Shown: positions 23,500 to 35,258 of the stretch, in pieces | Numbering within the stretch: the first letter of the stretch is position 1 | Layout: each line of letters opens with the position of its first letter | Source: Corbicula japonica | Lineage: Eukaryota > Mollusca > Bivalvia > Venerida > Cyrenidae | DNA length: 64,000 nucleotides | Reading direction: 5' to 3' | Assembly (NCBI GenBank): GCA_038501625.1 | Contig: JAZAYU010000169.1 | Location: forward strand, 806,001 to 870,000 | Translations under genes and position numbers: made by a program | Notes under the pieces: model-generated | The model's database searches: none | Seen by the model: only the letters and a program-made list of their open reading frames with translations | Told to the model about the DNA's origin: nothing

Positions 23500-25512
23500 T
23501 GTTTTTCGGCGTTAGCTGTCTAAGCTCACTTTTGACCTAGTTTTTCGACCACTGAAATGTTGTAAATAATACTCCTATTCTCTTAGTATGTAGCGGGAAA
23601 ATGAAATAAACTATTTCGATTCGTAGCTCTATTTACACCAGAGAGGCATCTAGGTTTGTTGTTAGTGGGTGTTGTTTACGATTACCGTGAAGATTTTTAT
23701 ATTTCTACCTTGCACTTATATGTTGTAGCATTTTCGTTTTTAAAGCGATAATTGTGTTGGAGAAAAACATTTTACATGTACGATGTAAATAATAATGTAG
23801 TTAAGTCAATATTGATGGCTTAAATACAATTTTATATGGAATATTCTTGGGTGTCAGGTAAACACTTGCGTGCAATACACAGTGTAAAACGAAAGAGAAG
23901 TGCAGATATTTCTAGTTCTTACTGTTTCCTTTCTAGTTTCATTGATACTGATTGTTATTTTCAAATCTAAAATACAAGCTCTCTGTAGAGTACTGGATAA
24001 TTCTCTCGCCTCTCAAGCGGAGGCCCCAGGTTCAATCCTCAGGAGGGACACCTTCTTTTAAGTTAATTTACGTAAAAGTTGGTAGATTTCGCTCTTGTAA
24101 CAAGCTGTTATTATTTATATTTATTACATTTCAAGGACATTTATTCATCTTGAGTTCTAACTCTGCAAGAGGTATTTTATTGAAACTGAATAAATGTAGA
24201 ATCTGATCAAGACTTATTGTAAGACATTGCTTCTTTATTCGACTTATTATCACCGTATGAAATTGTTGCAACAGCTTCAACATTTTTATGCCCCCCACAA
24301 AGTAGGAGGCATATAGAGTTGCACTCGTCCGTCCGTACGTACCGTACGTACGTACGTCCGTACGTCCCCAAATCTTGTGGCTTCAACTCCTCTAAACTAT
24401 AAGGCGGATTTCTTTCAAACTTGCACAAATGATCAAGCAGGATGTGTAGATGATAGTAAAGAAAGGATTTTTTCCTGCGACTTTTTTACCACAGTAATGG
24501 CTTTTTGTTAATTACAGTAGTTAAATCTTGTGGCGTAAACTCCTCCTAAACTACAAGGCGGATTTCTTGCAAACTTGCACAGATGATGCAGCAGGATGTG
24601 TAGATGATCGTTAAGAAAGGATTTTTTCCTTCGACCATTTTAATAGAGTTACGGCCCTTTGTTAATTTCAGAATTTAATTCTTGTGGCGTCAACTCCTCC
24701 TAAACTGTAAGGCGGATTTCTTGCAAACTTGCATAGATGTTGAAGTAGGATGTGTAGATGATCGTGAAGAAAGGATTTTTTTCCTGCGACCATTTTACCA
24801 GAGTTATGGCCCTTTGTTTTTTTCAGTAATAATATCTTGTGGCATCAACTCCTCATTTACTTTTGGACAAATTTCTTTCTAACTTGCACACATTATCAAG
24901 CTGGATGGGTAGATGATCATAAAGAAAATATTTTTTCCTGCTGCCATTTTTACCACAGTTATGGCCCTTTGTTTTTTTCACCTACAAAATTTTGTGACAT
25001 CAACTCCACATTTTCTATTTAGCTGATTGCTTTCAAACTTGCACAGGTGATTGGACATGATATGGCGATTGTTGTAAAGGACAAAAGGACATTGTCTTGC
25101 AACAATTTTCCCCACAGTTATGGCCCTTTGTTTATGGTAGTTATTAAATTTTGTGGCACTTACTCCTCATTTACTAATCATGATCACCACATGTTGTTAA
25201 TACCTGGTACAAAATTTTGTAACAAAAGTTGTTGCAGCAGTGGGTGCATCAGTGTCCTGAGGACACAGTCTAGTTTTGAAAGACACTTTCAATGAATTTA
25301 TGAGTTGTCATGATTCGGTCGCTTAATTTCTAGGGCATACTAAGAAGGCAGGAGGGTTCGTCAACAGCTATAACAAATAAATTAAAATAACTAAACTGTG
25401 TCTGCTTCGCCTCTCTATATTTCTTTCTTTCTTATAGACATGTATATTTAAATATTTTCCATCAACGCCGTTTATCTTTTTTAAAGATAGTTCTTGTTTC
25501 ACATTTAAATTA
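23500..25512 (+). mobile_element. tRNA-derived composite SINE, copy 2 (inverted), split by insertion
   Basis: 23500-24235 and 25400-25512 together give the reverse complement of 18595-19430. The tRNA-like head reads on plus at about 23985-24050 (GAGTACTGGATAATTCTCTC, then GGTTCAATCCTCAGGAGGG). The break at about 24240-25400 is filled by a different tandem-repeat element. Confidence 0.65.
24275..25290 (+). mobile_element. Tandem-core element (157-bp units) nested in SINE copy 2
   Basis: It begins TGCCCCCCACAAAGTAGGAG with CGTACGTAC-type simple repeats (24325-24370). Five to six units of about 157 bp follow, each with CTTGTGGCGTCAACTCCTCC-like starts (24368, 24525, 24675, 24831, 24988, 25146). 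Near the right end is a 15-bp palindrome GTGTCCTGAGGACAC followed by AGTCTAG|T. A 3' hairpin followed by CTAG before T is what a Helitron 3' end looks like. No protein is encoded; the small open frames are repeat shadows. Confidence 0.55.
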
Positions 25513-25538
25513 TTTAAATTAAATCAAACATCATGTGA

Positions 25539-25630
25539 GCCCCGGTGGCGCAATTGGTTAGCGCGCCGTACTTATAGACAGTACTGACTATGATATGCGG
25601 AGGCTGTGAGTTCGAGCCTCACCCGGGGCA
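25539..25630 (+). tRNA. tRNA-Ile (UAU), intron-containing
   Basis: A complete cloverleaf. The acceptor GCCCCGG pairs with CCGGGGC, followed by an encoded A. The D arm is GCGC...GCGC, the anticodon stem CCGTA/TGCGG, loop CT-TAT-A, and the T arm GTGAG TTCGAGC CTCAC. An 18-nt intron (GACAGTACTGACTATGAT) lies after position 37, as is usual for this isoacceptor in animals. A Pol III terminator TTTT follows at 25634. A and B boxes are consensus-like. Confidence 0.95.
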
Positions 25631-25639
25631 CTCTTTTAA

Positions 25640-26085
25640 AACTGTAATTAATATGTCTACATTTCCGTCAGACGTCCATCATTTTCTAATGATTAACCTA
25701 ATGCTTCAATGTGCTTAACACCCAGAAGTGTGTGAGTGCATGATAGGGAAGATGTTTCAGTTTTAGAAGCATATCTTGTTCTTGTGGATATCAGGCGTAA
25801 ACACTAACACACGGAAACATGCTTATTCGACAAAAGTAAATAATAAATACAAAGGACGAGTTAAGAGTCGATTTCATGACCTTAAGATTGAGATTTTATT
25901 GGCTATAAAGGGACTGCTGTCCAGATGGGAGCTTTGGAATTTACAACTTTATTTAGTTTAAACTTTATACATGTAAAAAATATTTTACATCGATTACGAA
26001 ACAAGTTATTCCAACTTATATTAATCATGCTCGATGGCTGCTTCCTGGGTTACCAACCAGTACTCGCGGCAAATGGGGAGTGGGG
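25640..26085. other. Intergenic, nothing recognised
   Basis: No exon, repeat family or RNA signature seen between the tRNA and the tRNA-like sequence. Confidence 0.4.
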
Positions 26086-26089
26086 AATC

Positions 26090-26166
26090 TCATCCCTGGT
26101 GGGTTTCGAACCACCAGTCTCCAGATCTGGAGTACGACGCTCTACCCCTAGACCACTGTTCCTCCA
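26090..26166 (-). repeat. tRNA-like pseudogene
   Basis: On minus there is GTGGTCTAGGGGTAGAGC (A box) and GGTGGTTCGAAACCCACC (B box and T arm). The T loop is one base too long, the acceptor arms do not pair (GGAACAG against AGGGATG) and no anticodon can be assigned. It is a tRNA remnant or SINE head. Confidence 0.45.
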
Positions 26167-26408
26167 ACGTTATTTCGTATTATTTGTAAAATATGTTAAT
26201 GTAACAAGTAAAAAATTGCTGCTAATGCAGCAAAAGGAGTACACGGCCTAAAAAGCGAGCTGTTTGTGTCAAACCATTCCATTTTAACTATTTGTAAACC
26301 TGTTTGAAATGTGTATTATGCCTATTTGATTATTTGGTTGTTTTAGCCATCGGTATTTATCTTGGTTAGGGGAAATGAGAAAATCCGGGAAACTACTCAG
26401 CGCATATA

Positions 26409-27090
26409 TCGTGGGTGGGTTGAGCGCAACACGGTTGTAAGTCACTTTTTATAAATGTTTTCAGTATTAACAAAAAACTAATTTGTTATTCTCATATTTG
26501 AATGTTTATTCTTTTCTGTTTATATACATATAAACTTATAAAGAAGAAATGTTAAAAAATAATTTCCAAAAGAGATATTTATAAATGTATGACCTACAAC
26601 CGTTTTCCACTTAAAATTTGACATAAATAAGAACAATGATTTTTTTATTGCAACAGAGATCTGTGAATACAACTATATATTAAAACATTCTGGTTTTAAG
26701 CCATTCATAGTTCATGGTAACTGGTAAGGGGATTTCTGTTAATCAAACCCCAGTAATGACAATTTGAATTCATGCTTATATTTTATAAATTATGTACATT
26801 TAAAGACTGAGTTACATCTCTATTCCACTTACAACTCATCCCAGTTAAGTCAATGCCTTTTTGTGCAACATGGTTTTAATTTGAATTTCAACCGTATTGC
26901 ACACAAAATTTATTCAATATGAGATTTAGCCTTAGGATTTATTTGCAATATTTAGGTGTTTTTTTTCAAACACATTGTTCTTTAATCATATTATGTACAA
27001 TGTATTAATATAAAATAAGCCATATTATGCAAAAAAAGTCATTTTTCAAAAAAGTGGAATGACAACCCTATTGCGCTCAACCCACGATTA
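26409..27090. mobile_element. TIR element with GGGTTGAGCGCAA ends, non-autonomous
   Basis: The left end TCGTGGGTGGGTTGAGCGCA/ACACGGTTGTAA and the right end, reverse complement AATCGTGGGTTGAGCGCAAT/AGGGTTG, are inverted repeats of about 28 bp. The 620-bp interior is AT-rich without a transposase. Confidence 0.65.
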
Positions 27091-27094
27091 TTGT

Positions 27095-28960
27095 TTATTC
27101 TGATCAGGGTCGAAATATGATTTTACTTTTTGGGCTACGTTTGCCTTAATCGTAAAATCATTCTTAAGAGACATCACACGCGCGATCAAGAGCGATTTTA
27201 ACACTGGGACCACGGAGGAGATGATTTTGGCTGCATAACAGTGGCATGTCGATGTAAAAAGTTACTTATTTATAATACATTTATAATACAATTATATGTA
27301 ATCATTTGATAAATAAAACGTTAAAATCATTAGTATACTGAAATACTGCAAGCAATAATTGGATCCCAGTTCATAAATTTGACATCGATTCTCTCTATCA
27401 TGCAAAAAACGAAGATCTGATGGTAGGAGTATATTGTTAATGGCATCGCATAGGCACCCAAGAACCCTTATGTTTGAGCCGTGGCCGCCGGGGTTAGCGG
27501 TCTCTGCTCTTGCGGTCACAGCTCCTATGCGCCTACCTCACCTACCTTCTTATTCTTGAAATTGCTAAAGCAGTGTAGCGGTGATCTATCCATGTTAATT
27601 CATTTCGGCTGATAACAACAGCAATCTACATCATACTTTACCTCTTTTGTCTGTACTCTTCCCTTCTAAGTTAAATCTAAGGTTTAGGCCTTTCTGTCAT
27701 CAAGTTGACAGATGTTGGGTAGTTTTGGCCTATGCCTGTCTTGTACAGTTTGGACACAAATAGCGTAGGTTTGAATCTAAAGGGGGAATATAATCAGCAA
27801 GATGCGAAGTAACATAACTTTGAAATGCTGCGCGATTTTAAAGAAATTTGATGAGGAGAAGGTGCTCCTAAATGCCATTTACTAAGAAGGAAATCAGTTC
27901 TATGATGCGGTGCCTGTTTACATAAAATTTGCCCTTGTTCACATTAGCAAAAGGAAACCACAATACCAAATTTCAACAGAAATCGACATAATGCTTGATG
28001 GATCATTTGCATTTAATTTACATGTAGATACAAATTTAGGCCATTGACTATTAGTAAGTACAATGATTTGTGCTACATTTGCATTCAATTTAGTTGCAAA
28101 TTTAAGCCCATACCTGTTAGTTATCACAATGCTTTGTTCCAATTCACATATTGAAAAGTAAACTAAATATTAATTACTATTATTGCGAAAGTAAAATACT
28201 TAATTAATATGAGAAATGTATCAAACCGATTAACAGTCACTAATATTGATTATCCGACAGATGTCGAAACTGGTACAGAAAGCTATAAATAGATTGGCCA
28301 AAACATGATCTACAGCTTTAGAGAACCTTCGTCTGGATCCACTTTTATTCGAATGTGATAACAATTAATGGTTACAGACCACATATTAATGTAGATCCGG
28401 CATGTAAACACTTTTACAGAAAGTCAGGATTGATTGAGAACAATGGAAATTGAAAGGTAAAAAAAAGATGTTGGAAAAAAAAATGATTCGAGTATTACAT
28501 TTAAGCCGAAAAAATCGTAAAATTGGATACTTTCACATTCCGTGATTAAATTAGTAGCACGTATTTTGACAGATTGTAGACAAAAGTTCCGCGACTTGTT
28601 CTAAAATGCCGAAAACGTTTACGGTTTATGCTATGATAAGAGTCGGATTTTAATATGTTTTTAAGTTCGTTCTAAATATGAAATTTCAAAGGCTTGACCC
28701 AATAGCAAATTCGAAATTTGATGAATTGCTAAAGTGGGAGTCTATAGGATTTGATTTTTGTGGTCTATAGCCTAAACAGTCACGTGCTCCTCCATGTTAC
28801 ATCTCAATTCGTTATATCAATATACACGGCCTTGAGAGGCCGTGTAATAAGCTATTGCCAGTGCTTCCTTTGATCATTTGACATATGTTACTACTTGAAT
28901 TTTAGTTTTATTCGAAAAAGATAAAACATAACCGCAACTAGAACACATCTGGGACACATG
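27095..28960. other. Intergenic, no gene seen
   Basis: Only short open frames (for example minus 27292-27519) without domain character. A small perfect hairpin ACACGGCCT/AGGCCGTGT sits at about 28825-28846. Confidence 0.45.
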
Positions 28961-28973
28961 TAAAACATTGTTA

Positions 28974-30003
28974 AGGCGTCGCAAACATTGCAAATGGCGA
29001 AAAGTGGCTAAAATTTCAAAAACGAATTTTGGAGGAAATACGTATTGCCACCTAGATTTTAGTAAAGAAATGTATTTAGCTAAGGATGTAGTTAATGTTT
29101 GCAAGCTAAATTTAGTCTAATTCATGTTCTAATTACAAAGCACATGCTAAAACAAAAGAAAATCCATTTGCATGAGAACTCTCAAATTCATGGACAATAT
29201 ACCAAAGCAACTCATACTTGAAATAAGTATATGCTGGTCTACAATGTTTAGTGCCAATTCTTCAAAATAATGTTATGGTTTTCAAGAAATTTAAGGAAAA
29301 CTTACTTCCGGGTTTCTACTTTCGGTTTGAAGTCAAACACTTTGATGTACATTTTCAAAACTCGACATTAATTCTCACTGGCAGACCAATAAAAGTGAAG
29401 AAATATAGTGTCACGTTGCTGTATTTAAGTTTGGATGCTCAAGTTGTTTGAAAAAATGCTTTATTTACATAGAACAGACACACACAAAAAAGAAATACCG
29501 TTTGCACAAGAAGTCTTGAATGGCTGTTTAAAACGTCTAGAAAAATGATATAGGTATCACGTAAACACTTATTTACAATACTTTGCGGTCATCTGTCAAA
29601 ATAATGTCAGAAATTTTAAGAAGTACATTTTGACTTCAAACTGAAACTGAAAGTAGAAACCCGGAAGTAAGATATCATTGAATTTCTTGAAAACCCGAAC
29701 ATTATTTTGACGAATTGGCACTAAACATTGTAGACCAGCATATACTTATTTCAGGTATGAGTTGCTTTGGTAAATTGTCCATGAATTTCAGAGTTCTCAT
29801 GCAAACGGATTTTCTTTTGTTTTAGTATGTGCTTGGTAATTAGAACATGAATTAGACTAAATTGAGCTTGCAAACATTAACTAAGTCCTTAGCTAAATAC
29901 ATTTCTTTGCTAAAGTCTAGGTGGCAATAAGTATTTCCCCAAAAATTCTTTTTTGAAATTTTAGCCACTTTTCGCCATTTGCAATGTTTGCGACCTCTTA
30001 AAT
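28974..30003. repeat. 1-kb imperfect palindrome of repeat A
   Basis: The left arm 28974-29345 is repeat A reversed; the right arm 29625-30003 is repeat A forward. Both start inward with the GTTTGAAGTCAAA/TTTGACTTCAAAC and CTTCCGGGTTTCTACTTTC/GAAAGTAGAAACCCGGAAG pairs. A unique 280-bp centre (about 29346-29624) separates them. Transcripts would form a long double-stranded RNA. Confidence 0.75.
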
Positions 30004-30009
30004 CTATAG

Positions 30010-30370
30010 AAGTCTAATTTCACTTTGAACCAGGAAGTAAGATTTCCTTGAATTTCTTGAAAACCCTAACATTATTTTGACGAATTGGCACTAAACATTG
30101 TAGACCAGCAAATACTTATTTCAGATATGAGTTGCTTTGGTATATTGTTCATGAATTTCAGAGTTCTCATGCAAACGGTTTTTCTTTTGTTTCAGTATGT
30201 TCTTGGTAATTAGTACATGAATTAGAATAAATTGAGCATGAAACATTTACTACATCCATAGCTAAATACATTTCTTTACTAAAATCTAGGTGGCAATAAG
30301 TATTTCCCCCTAATTTCATTTTTGAAATTTTAGCTAGTTTTCGCCATTTGCAATGTTTGCGACCTCTTAA
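30010..30370 (+). repeat. Dispersed repeat A, tandem extra copy
   Basis: It directly follows the palindrome in the same orientation as its right arm, with a few percent of substitutions (for example CATGAAACATTTACTACATC). Confidence 0.75.
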
Positions 30371-30914
30371 GGTTTAACCAGCCAAACATTGTTGCAAAAT
30401 GTGTTGCGCACACAGGGGAAACATTCAAAACTTCAGTGATGTAGGCAAACTCTGTAATGTATATGCATTTAATTTAAAAATATTCGCATTTTAGATCTAA
30501 CCTCTTGCCATTTTCCAAAATCATGCAAAAGAATGATACGGTGATGAGCCCTGAATGATAAAATATCGGCGGTATGCGGAAAAAATGATGCTTAAACCCT
30601 TGACACCGTAGATTGAAGACTTTAAGTTTTTACGCTTAGATAATTTGCACTTAGTCTATTGCTTTGGTTCAATATATTAAATCAGATGACTTATTTATTG
30701 GTTTTATCAAATAAACAATACAAACATAACTTTATGTATCATAAACTATGCAAAGTGTTATCACAAACAATAGTAATTACACATTGCAAAAGTTGCCCTT
30801 ATCAAACTTTGATACAAAGTTTCAAAACGGCACTTTTGTACTGAGTAATTATTATTGTTACAGCAGTATAAAAAGTGAAATATGCGTACATGTAACAGAA
30901 ATGTATTAGAAAAC

Positions 30915-31262
30915 ACGCAGCAAAAAAAAAAGATGAGAGGGAAAAAAGAGATGAGAGGGAAAAAAAAGATGAGAGGGAAAAAGAGATGAGAGGAAAAAAA
31001 AGATGAGAGGGAAAAAGAGATGAGAGGGAAAAAAAGATGAGAGGGAAAAAGAGATGAGAGGGAAAAAAAAGATGAGAGGGAAAAAGAGATGAGAGGGAAA
31101 AAAAGATGAAAGGGAAAAAGAGATGAGAGGGAGAAAAAAAAGATGAAAGGGAAAAAAGAGATGAGAGGGAAAAAAAGATGAGAGGGAAAAAGAGATGAGA
31201 GGGAAAAGAGATGAGAGGGAAAAAAAGATGAGAGGGAAAAAAAAGATGAGAGGGAAAAAAGC
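30915..31262. repeat. Purine minisatellite GATGAGAGGGAAAAA
   Basis: About 23 units of 14-18 bp, varying in the A run. The polypyrimidine minus-strand open frames (Ser/Leu/Phe-rich) are by-products. Such mirror-like purine tracts can form triplex DNA. Confidence 0.95.
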
Positions 31263-31967
31263 ATGAGTTTATAACACTATTAGTTACAAAACTGTTACAT
31301 TGCATTTAGAAATAATTCGCAAAGCTGACACACTAAAATGCTTCCTTATCAGAAGTTGAATGCGCGATACCAAAATTTGATTATTAATTTGTTATCTTTT
31401 GTGATTTAAGCTTTGACCTATTTTATCGTAGGCATCTTTTGTAAATGTATTAAGGCATATAATCCCAGTGATTTGATTTGAAACCTGTTAACACCTTTGA
31501 TTATTAAAGGATTTAACCTTCAATTTGAACACTGTTTATAATAAACTGATAAGTAATATTATTGCTTTATTTATAATATGTAAATTGTAAAGTTCAATGT
31601 TTCCGAAGTTTCAAACGTATATCATGCGATCAGTGTAAGCTTTTTTTTGATGTTTGATCAATGTTCTGCTGGAATTTCAGAACATCGACAACTCAGCCGG
31701 AATCGAATCAAATACATGTACCAGCAGTGAGTTCGATATTCTCAATATGCAAACTACGAATTACCTACCATTGAACCTTTAACTTCCAATAACCAGGCAC
31801 AAATAGGCAGTTTGCTAAAATAACATCTAAACAAGAGTACTTTAATACTGTATTCGGCAGATTGTTTGAATGCATGCAAACCAATAATAAAACTTATCAA
31901 GAAATAAACATATTGATTTTAAATAGAGAATGTTTGAATCAATCAAAGCAATTTCCCTGCCATAAAA

Positions 31968-32124
31968 ATTGCTAGATAGGCCAGATTTAGAGAGGGCAAG
32001 TGGCTGCTATTTTTGCATATGCAGTGACGCGCTGACAAATCCTGAGCATTTTGTCCAAATCCACCGTCGCCGGAGAATCCAGTCTTGTTCTCAGTTCATG
32101 GTTTGTTCGTTGTAGAGACTAAAA
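31968..32124 (-). CDS. Possible exon remnant (unassigned)
   Basis: After a TTTTTTAG acceptor the minus strand is open for about 50 codons (SLQRTNHELRTRLDSPATVD, then LDKMLRICQRV) and stops. The text vaguely resembles the C-terminal end of hAT-type transposases. Its phase does not fit the WxxW gene upstream, so it is not assigned to it. Confidence 0.25.
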
Positions 32125-32164
32125 AACCAAATAAACCCATCATATTAAAATATAAAAAGTAAAT

Positions 32165-32625
32165 TTATTTATATTCTACTAATCTCACACCTGATCTAGC
32201 GCTCTGCTTTATTACAGAATAATCTAAAACCTGTTAAGCGTTCTGGTGTATTACTTAATTTTATCAAACCTGATTTAGCGTTCTGTGTATTAATGAATAT
32301 TGTCAACCTGAATAAGCCTTCTAATGCATCACATAATAATCCAAAGCCTGATTTAGCGTTCTGGTTTATTACAATATAATATCAACTCTGATTTAGCGTT
32401 CTGATGTATCACATAATAATCTAAAGCCTGATTTAGCGTTCTGGTTTATTACAATATAATATCAACCCTGAGTTAGCGTTCTGATGTATCACATAATAAT
32501 CTAAATCCTGATTTAGCGTTCTGGTTTATTACAATATAATATCAACCCTGATTTAGCGTTCTGGTGTATTACAGAATGATGTCCATCTGATTTAGCGTTC
32601 TGATGTATTACAGATTAACCTCAAA
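32165..32625. repeat. 40-bp tandem repeat with 80-bp higher-order unit
   Basis: CTGATTTAGCGTTCTG recurs about every 40 bp. Two monomer types alternate (TTTATTACAATATAATATCA and TGTATCACATAATAATCTAA), giving an 80-bp dimer. It touches the stop-codon end of the WxxW gene. Confidence 0.85.
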
Positions 32626-34790
32626 CCTAAAGTAGCGTTCGGACATACACATCCGTACTGAATAGCGAAATCTGCGCATTTGGCTTCAGATGAGTTGTTG
32701 TAAGGTTTACATATTAGACCTGTCTTTTTATCGCAAGTAGCCGTATATTTGATTACAGGGTCGTTCTTGACACCTTCAAAAGATTCATTCTTCTCATCTT
32801 TACACCGAGCAGAAATCACACCGTAGGGGCAAATGGTCTTAAGTTCTTGCGCAGACTTTTCTTCAATATCAGAGCTAAAAGGTAACGGGTTTGTATAAAT
32901 TATCTTTGAATCATAGCCAAATCATCTCCAAAATAGACTACCTAATAGTAGTATATATTTTCAGGAAAGTGTAGACTTGTGTGCAACAACCACAGGAATA
33001 CTTTCGAGCTAACAAGCATGTTTGACAACAACTTATCGGAATACTTTGCGAAATGGATCATGGTTTTTCTTTCATGGAACTAAAAAGGAATATTTAATGC
33101 GTAGTAAAACAATGTTTAACACAAAGCTTTTAAAATGAATAGTAGATTTTTACACAAAGTACATGTTTATTCTGAGAGATGCATGATAAACATATAAAAA
33201 TTGATGTACGATTGTCCTTGGGTGTGTTAGAATTCAAAACGATTTTCATGATTTCATCATTTAATGCAAATAAAATGTCAATCATGTTGCATGTTTCCTG
33301 TCAGTGTTTAACTTGTTTGATTTTCATGCACAGTTTTAAATCGAGTCTGTATGTGTTCAACTTTGTGTATATGCATTATTTCCCTTGGCTTCAACTTTGC
33401 ATTTTCTTAAGTTTCTTTTTTTTCTATTTGCGCCATGTACAATGTAATAGTTTGGAGTTAACCACGCAATTATGTCAACTATACATATTTCTAAACATGG
33501 CAAAATGAAAATCGATTTGGGCTGAGAAATGTTACGAAACAAAATCGTATGTATGCTGAAATGTCAAAGCAACAAAACGGCTTTAAGTCTTATTACATGT
33601 TATCAGAAACCAAACATATGAAAATCTCTGTAACGTCAAAATCCAGTTCAATAACACTTCGTTATAAATCGGTTTTTATTTTGCATGCATTATGAAAAGT
33701 TAGAACAGTGAAGAAAAAGTAGGATTTTTTAAAATTAATAATTGATATTTTTATTGTTCTTGCTGGCTTAAATTTGATATGCTATTATTCAAAACATTTA
33801 AAGAAAAACGTACTGTGTAAAAAGGTTTATATAACTTATGTATTTACTAAATAATTATATTCTAAGTTTTGCTCGCGTGTGTCGAGTTCAAAATTATGTT
33901 GTTTTTGATCGTATTGTTTTCTTTTTAAAATGATAAGTGTCTGTCATCTTAAATTGCCATCATATTCTAATACAATTTCTACATGCCTGCCTGACTTGTC
34001 TCTGTCCATTTATAATTTGGTGTGTTCATTTGATTTTCTCAAGTATGTTGTAAACAACTTACCCGCCGTTCTTACCGGGCGTAGAGTCATTAAACCATGT
34101 TGTATTCCAGCACACGTTTACGTTGGAACATTTCGCTACAAAAATAATAATTGTTTTTTAATACCGTTTAAATGCATCCTATCAGGGATGAAAGTAAATA
34201 ACATAACATTGTTTTTACACTCTTTTATCTACGTTTCGGCATAAAGCCTTTTTCAAGATCATTTATAGAAAATTTTTACATTTTTGTCATTGTTTTACAG
34301 CACAGACAGGAAATACTAAACATATTAACGTCAACGTCATTAATATGCGTTACGTGCACGTCAATTTGCGCGCAAATATACGGACATGTATCAATAAATA
34401 TAATGTATCATACATATTACAATAACAATTACAAATTAGCCTTGTAAATAAATTTTACCGATTATTCTATATTTATATGTGTATGCGTATGATTTTAATG
34501 TGTGCGTGCGTGTGTGTGTGCGAGAGTGTGTGCGTGTGTGTATGCGTGTGCACACACAACTATAACCGTTTTTGCATAGAATTGATCAGATTTTTTTAAC
34601 TTTGTCTGAACGGTATTTAAATGTGGTAATAACTAATGATAATTACTTGGTTAAGTTAGAAGGTTGATTTTACATGAAATAAAAAATATTATCATTTGTC
34701 TCAAAGCTCAAATAGTACCTTAAAATGAAACAGTTTCTTACCTGTAGCGATAAGTAAACAAACAACAAGACAAGCATTTCCGTCTCTCAT
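32592..34790 (-). CDS. Small secreted WxxW-domain protein (134 aa, 3 exons)
   Basis: Exon 34790-34742 encodes a signal peptide (MRDGNACLVVCLLIAT). Exon 34135-34063 encodes CSNVNVCWNTTWFNDSTPGK, and exon 32874-32592 the rest. Phases match (1, 2) and the total is 405 nt = 134 codons plus stop. The last exon reads SDIEEKSAQELKTICPYGV, ARCKDE, YTATCDKKTGLICK and KCADFAIQYGCVC, the Cys pattern of mucin-type WxxW domains (as in MUC and CILP proteins). The tryptophans are spaced W-x-x-x-W. It is likely extracellular; its ligand is unknown. It differs from the 17-kb paralog by lacking a Thr-rich stalk, unless the weak donor TTTAG|GTTTGA in the last exon is used. Donor GTAAGT at exon 2 is strong. A TATA-like TTTATATAAA lies about 150 bp upstream. 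Confidence 0.75.
32880..34060 (-). other. Intron 2 of WxxW gene
   Basis: 1.19 kb, AT-rich, no repeats or exons recognised. A plus open frame at 33179-33508 is without domain character. Confidence 0.5.
34496..34558. repeat. (GT)n-rich tract with GCGTG interruptions
   Basis: Alternating purine-pyrimidine sequence in intron 1 of the WxxW gene. Confidence 0.85.
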
Positions 34791-35186
34791 TGTTGCAAAT
34801 ACCTTTCCTTTAGTGACAGAATGCCAAGAAGTGGGCCGAGCATATATTTTGTACATAACGCATTTAGATTAAGAGCTAACTTTGGCTTAAATTTATGAAA
34901 TGGTTAGGTTAAACATATAAAGTTTAATACTTTTTATATAAAAGGCCTATATTGACAGAGGCCCGACATGAAGATTCTTCATTTAAACATGATTGATGTC
35001 ACATAACAGTGAACCTTAATATGGAGTGTCTGAATATTGATCGTTAAGCAACTAAGCCTAAAATCTGGAAATCGAGGTTCCAACTGAAACGTTATTCATA
35101 CAACTATCACAACGAGAATAGAGCATTAACCATTGTTAATTGCAGACCAATATAAATATGTGAAACAGGAGGGTGAAAATGTATAG

Positions 35187-35258
35187 GCCTCGACAAGTAT
35201 TTCAACCTTTGACCTCCGGTTTACCTTAAAGCCGCTCTACCAATTGAGCTACCGAGGC
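35187..35258 (-). repeat. tRNA-like pseudogene/SINE head
   Basis: The minus strand starts GCCTCGGTAGCTCAATTGGT and ends GTCGAGGC, so the acceptor arm pairs with one wobble and the D arm (GCTC/GAGC) is intact. The anticodon stem has mismatches and the B box is degraded (GGTTGAAATAC). It is 72 nt, tRNA-sized but unlikely functional. Confidence 0.5.

Noticed and set aside
26090..26166. Functional tRNA gene
   Set aside because: Acceptor arms do not pair and the T loop has eight bases; kept as tRNA-like only.
30761..31305. 167-codon Ser/Leu/Phe frames
   Set aside because: Low-complexity polypyrimidine strand of the purine minisatellite.
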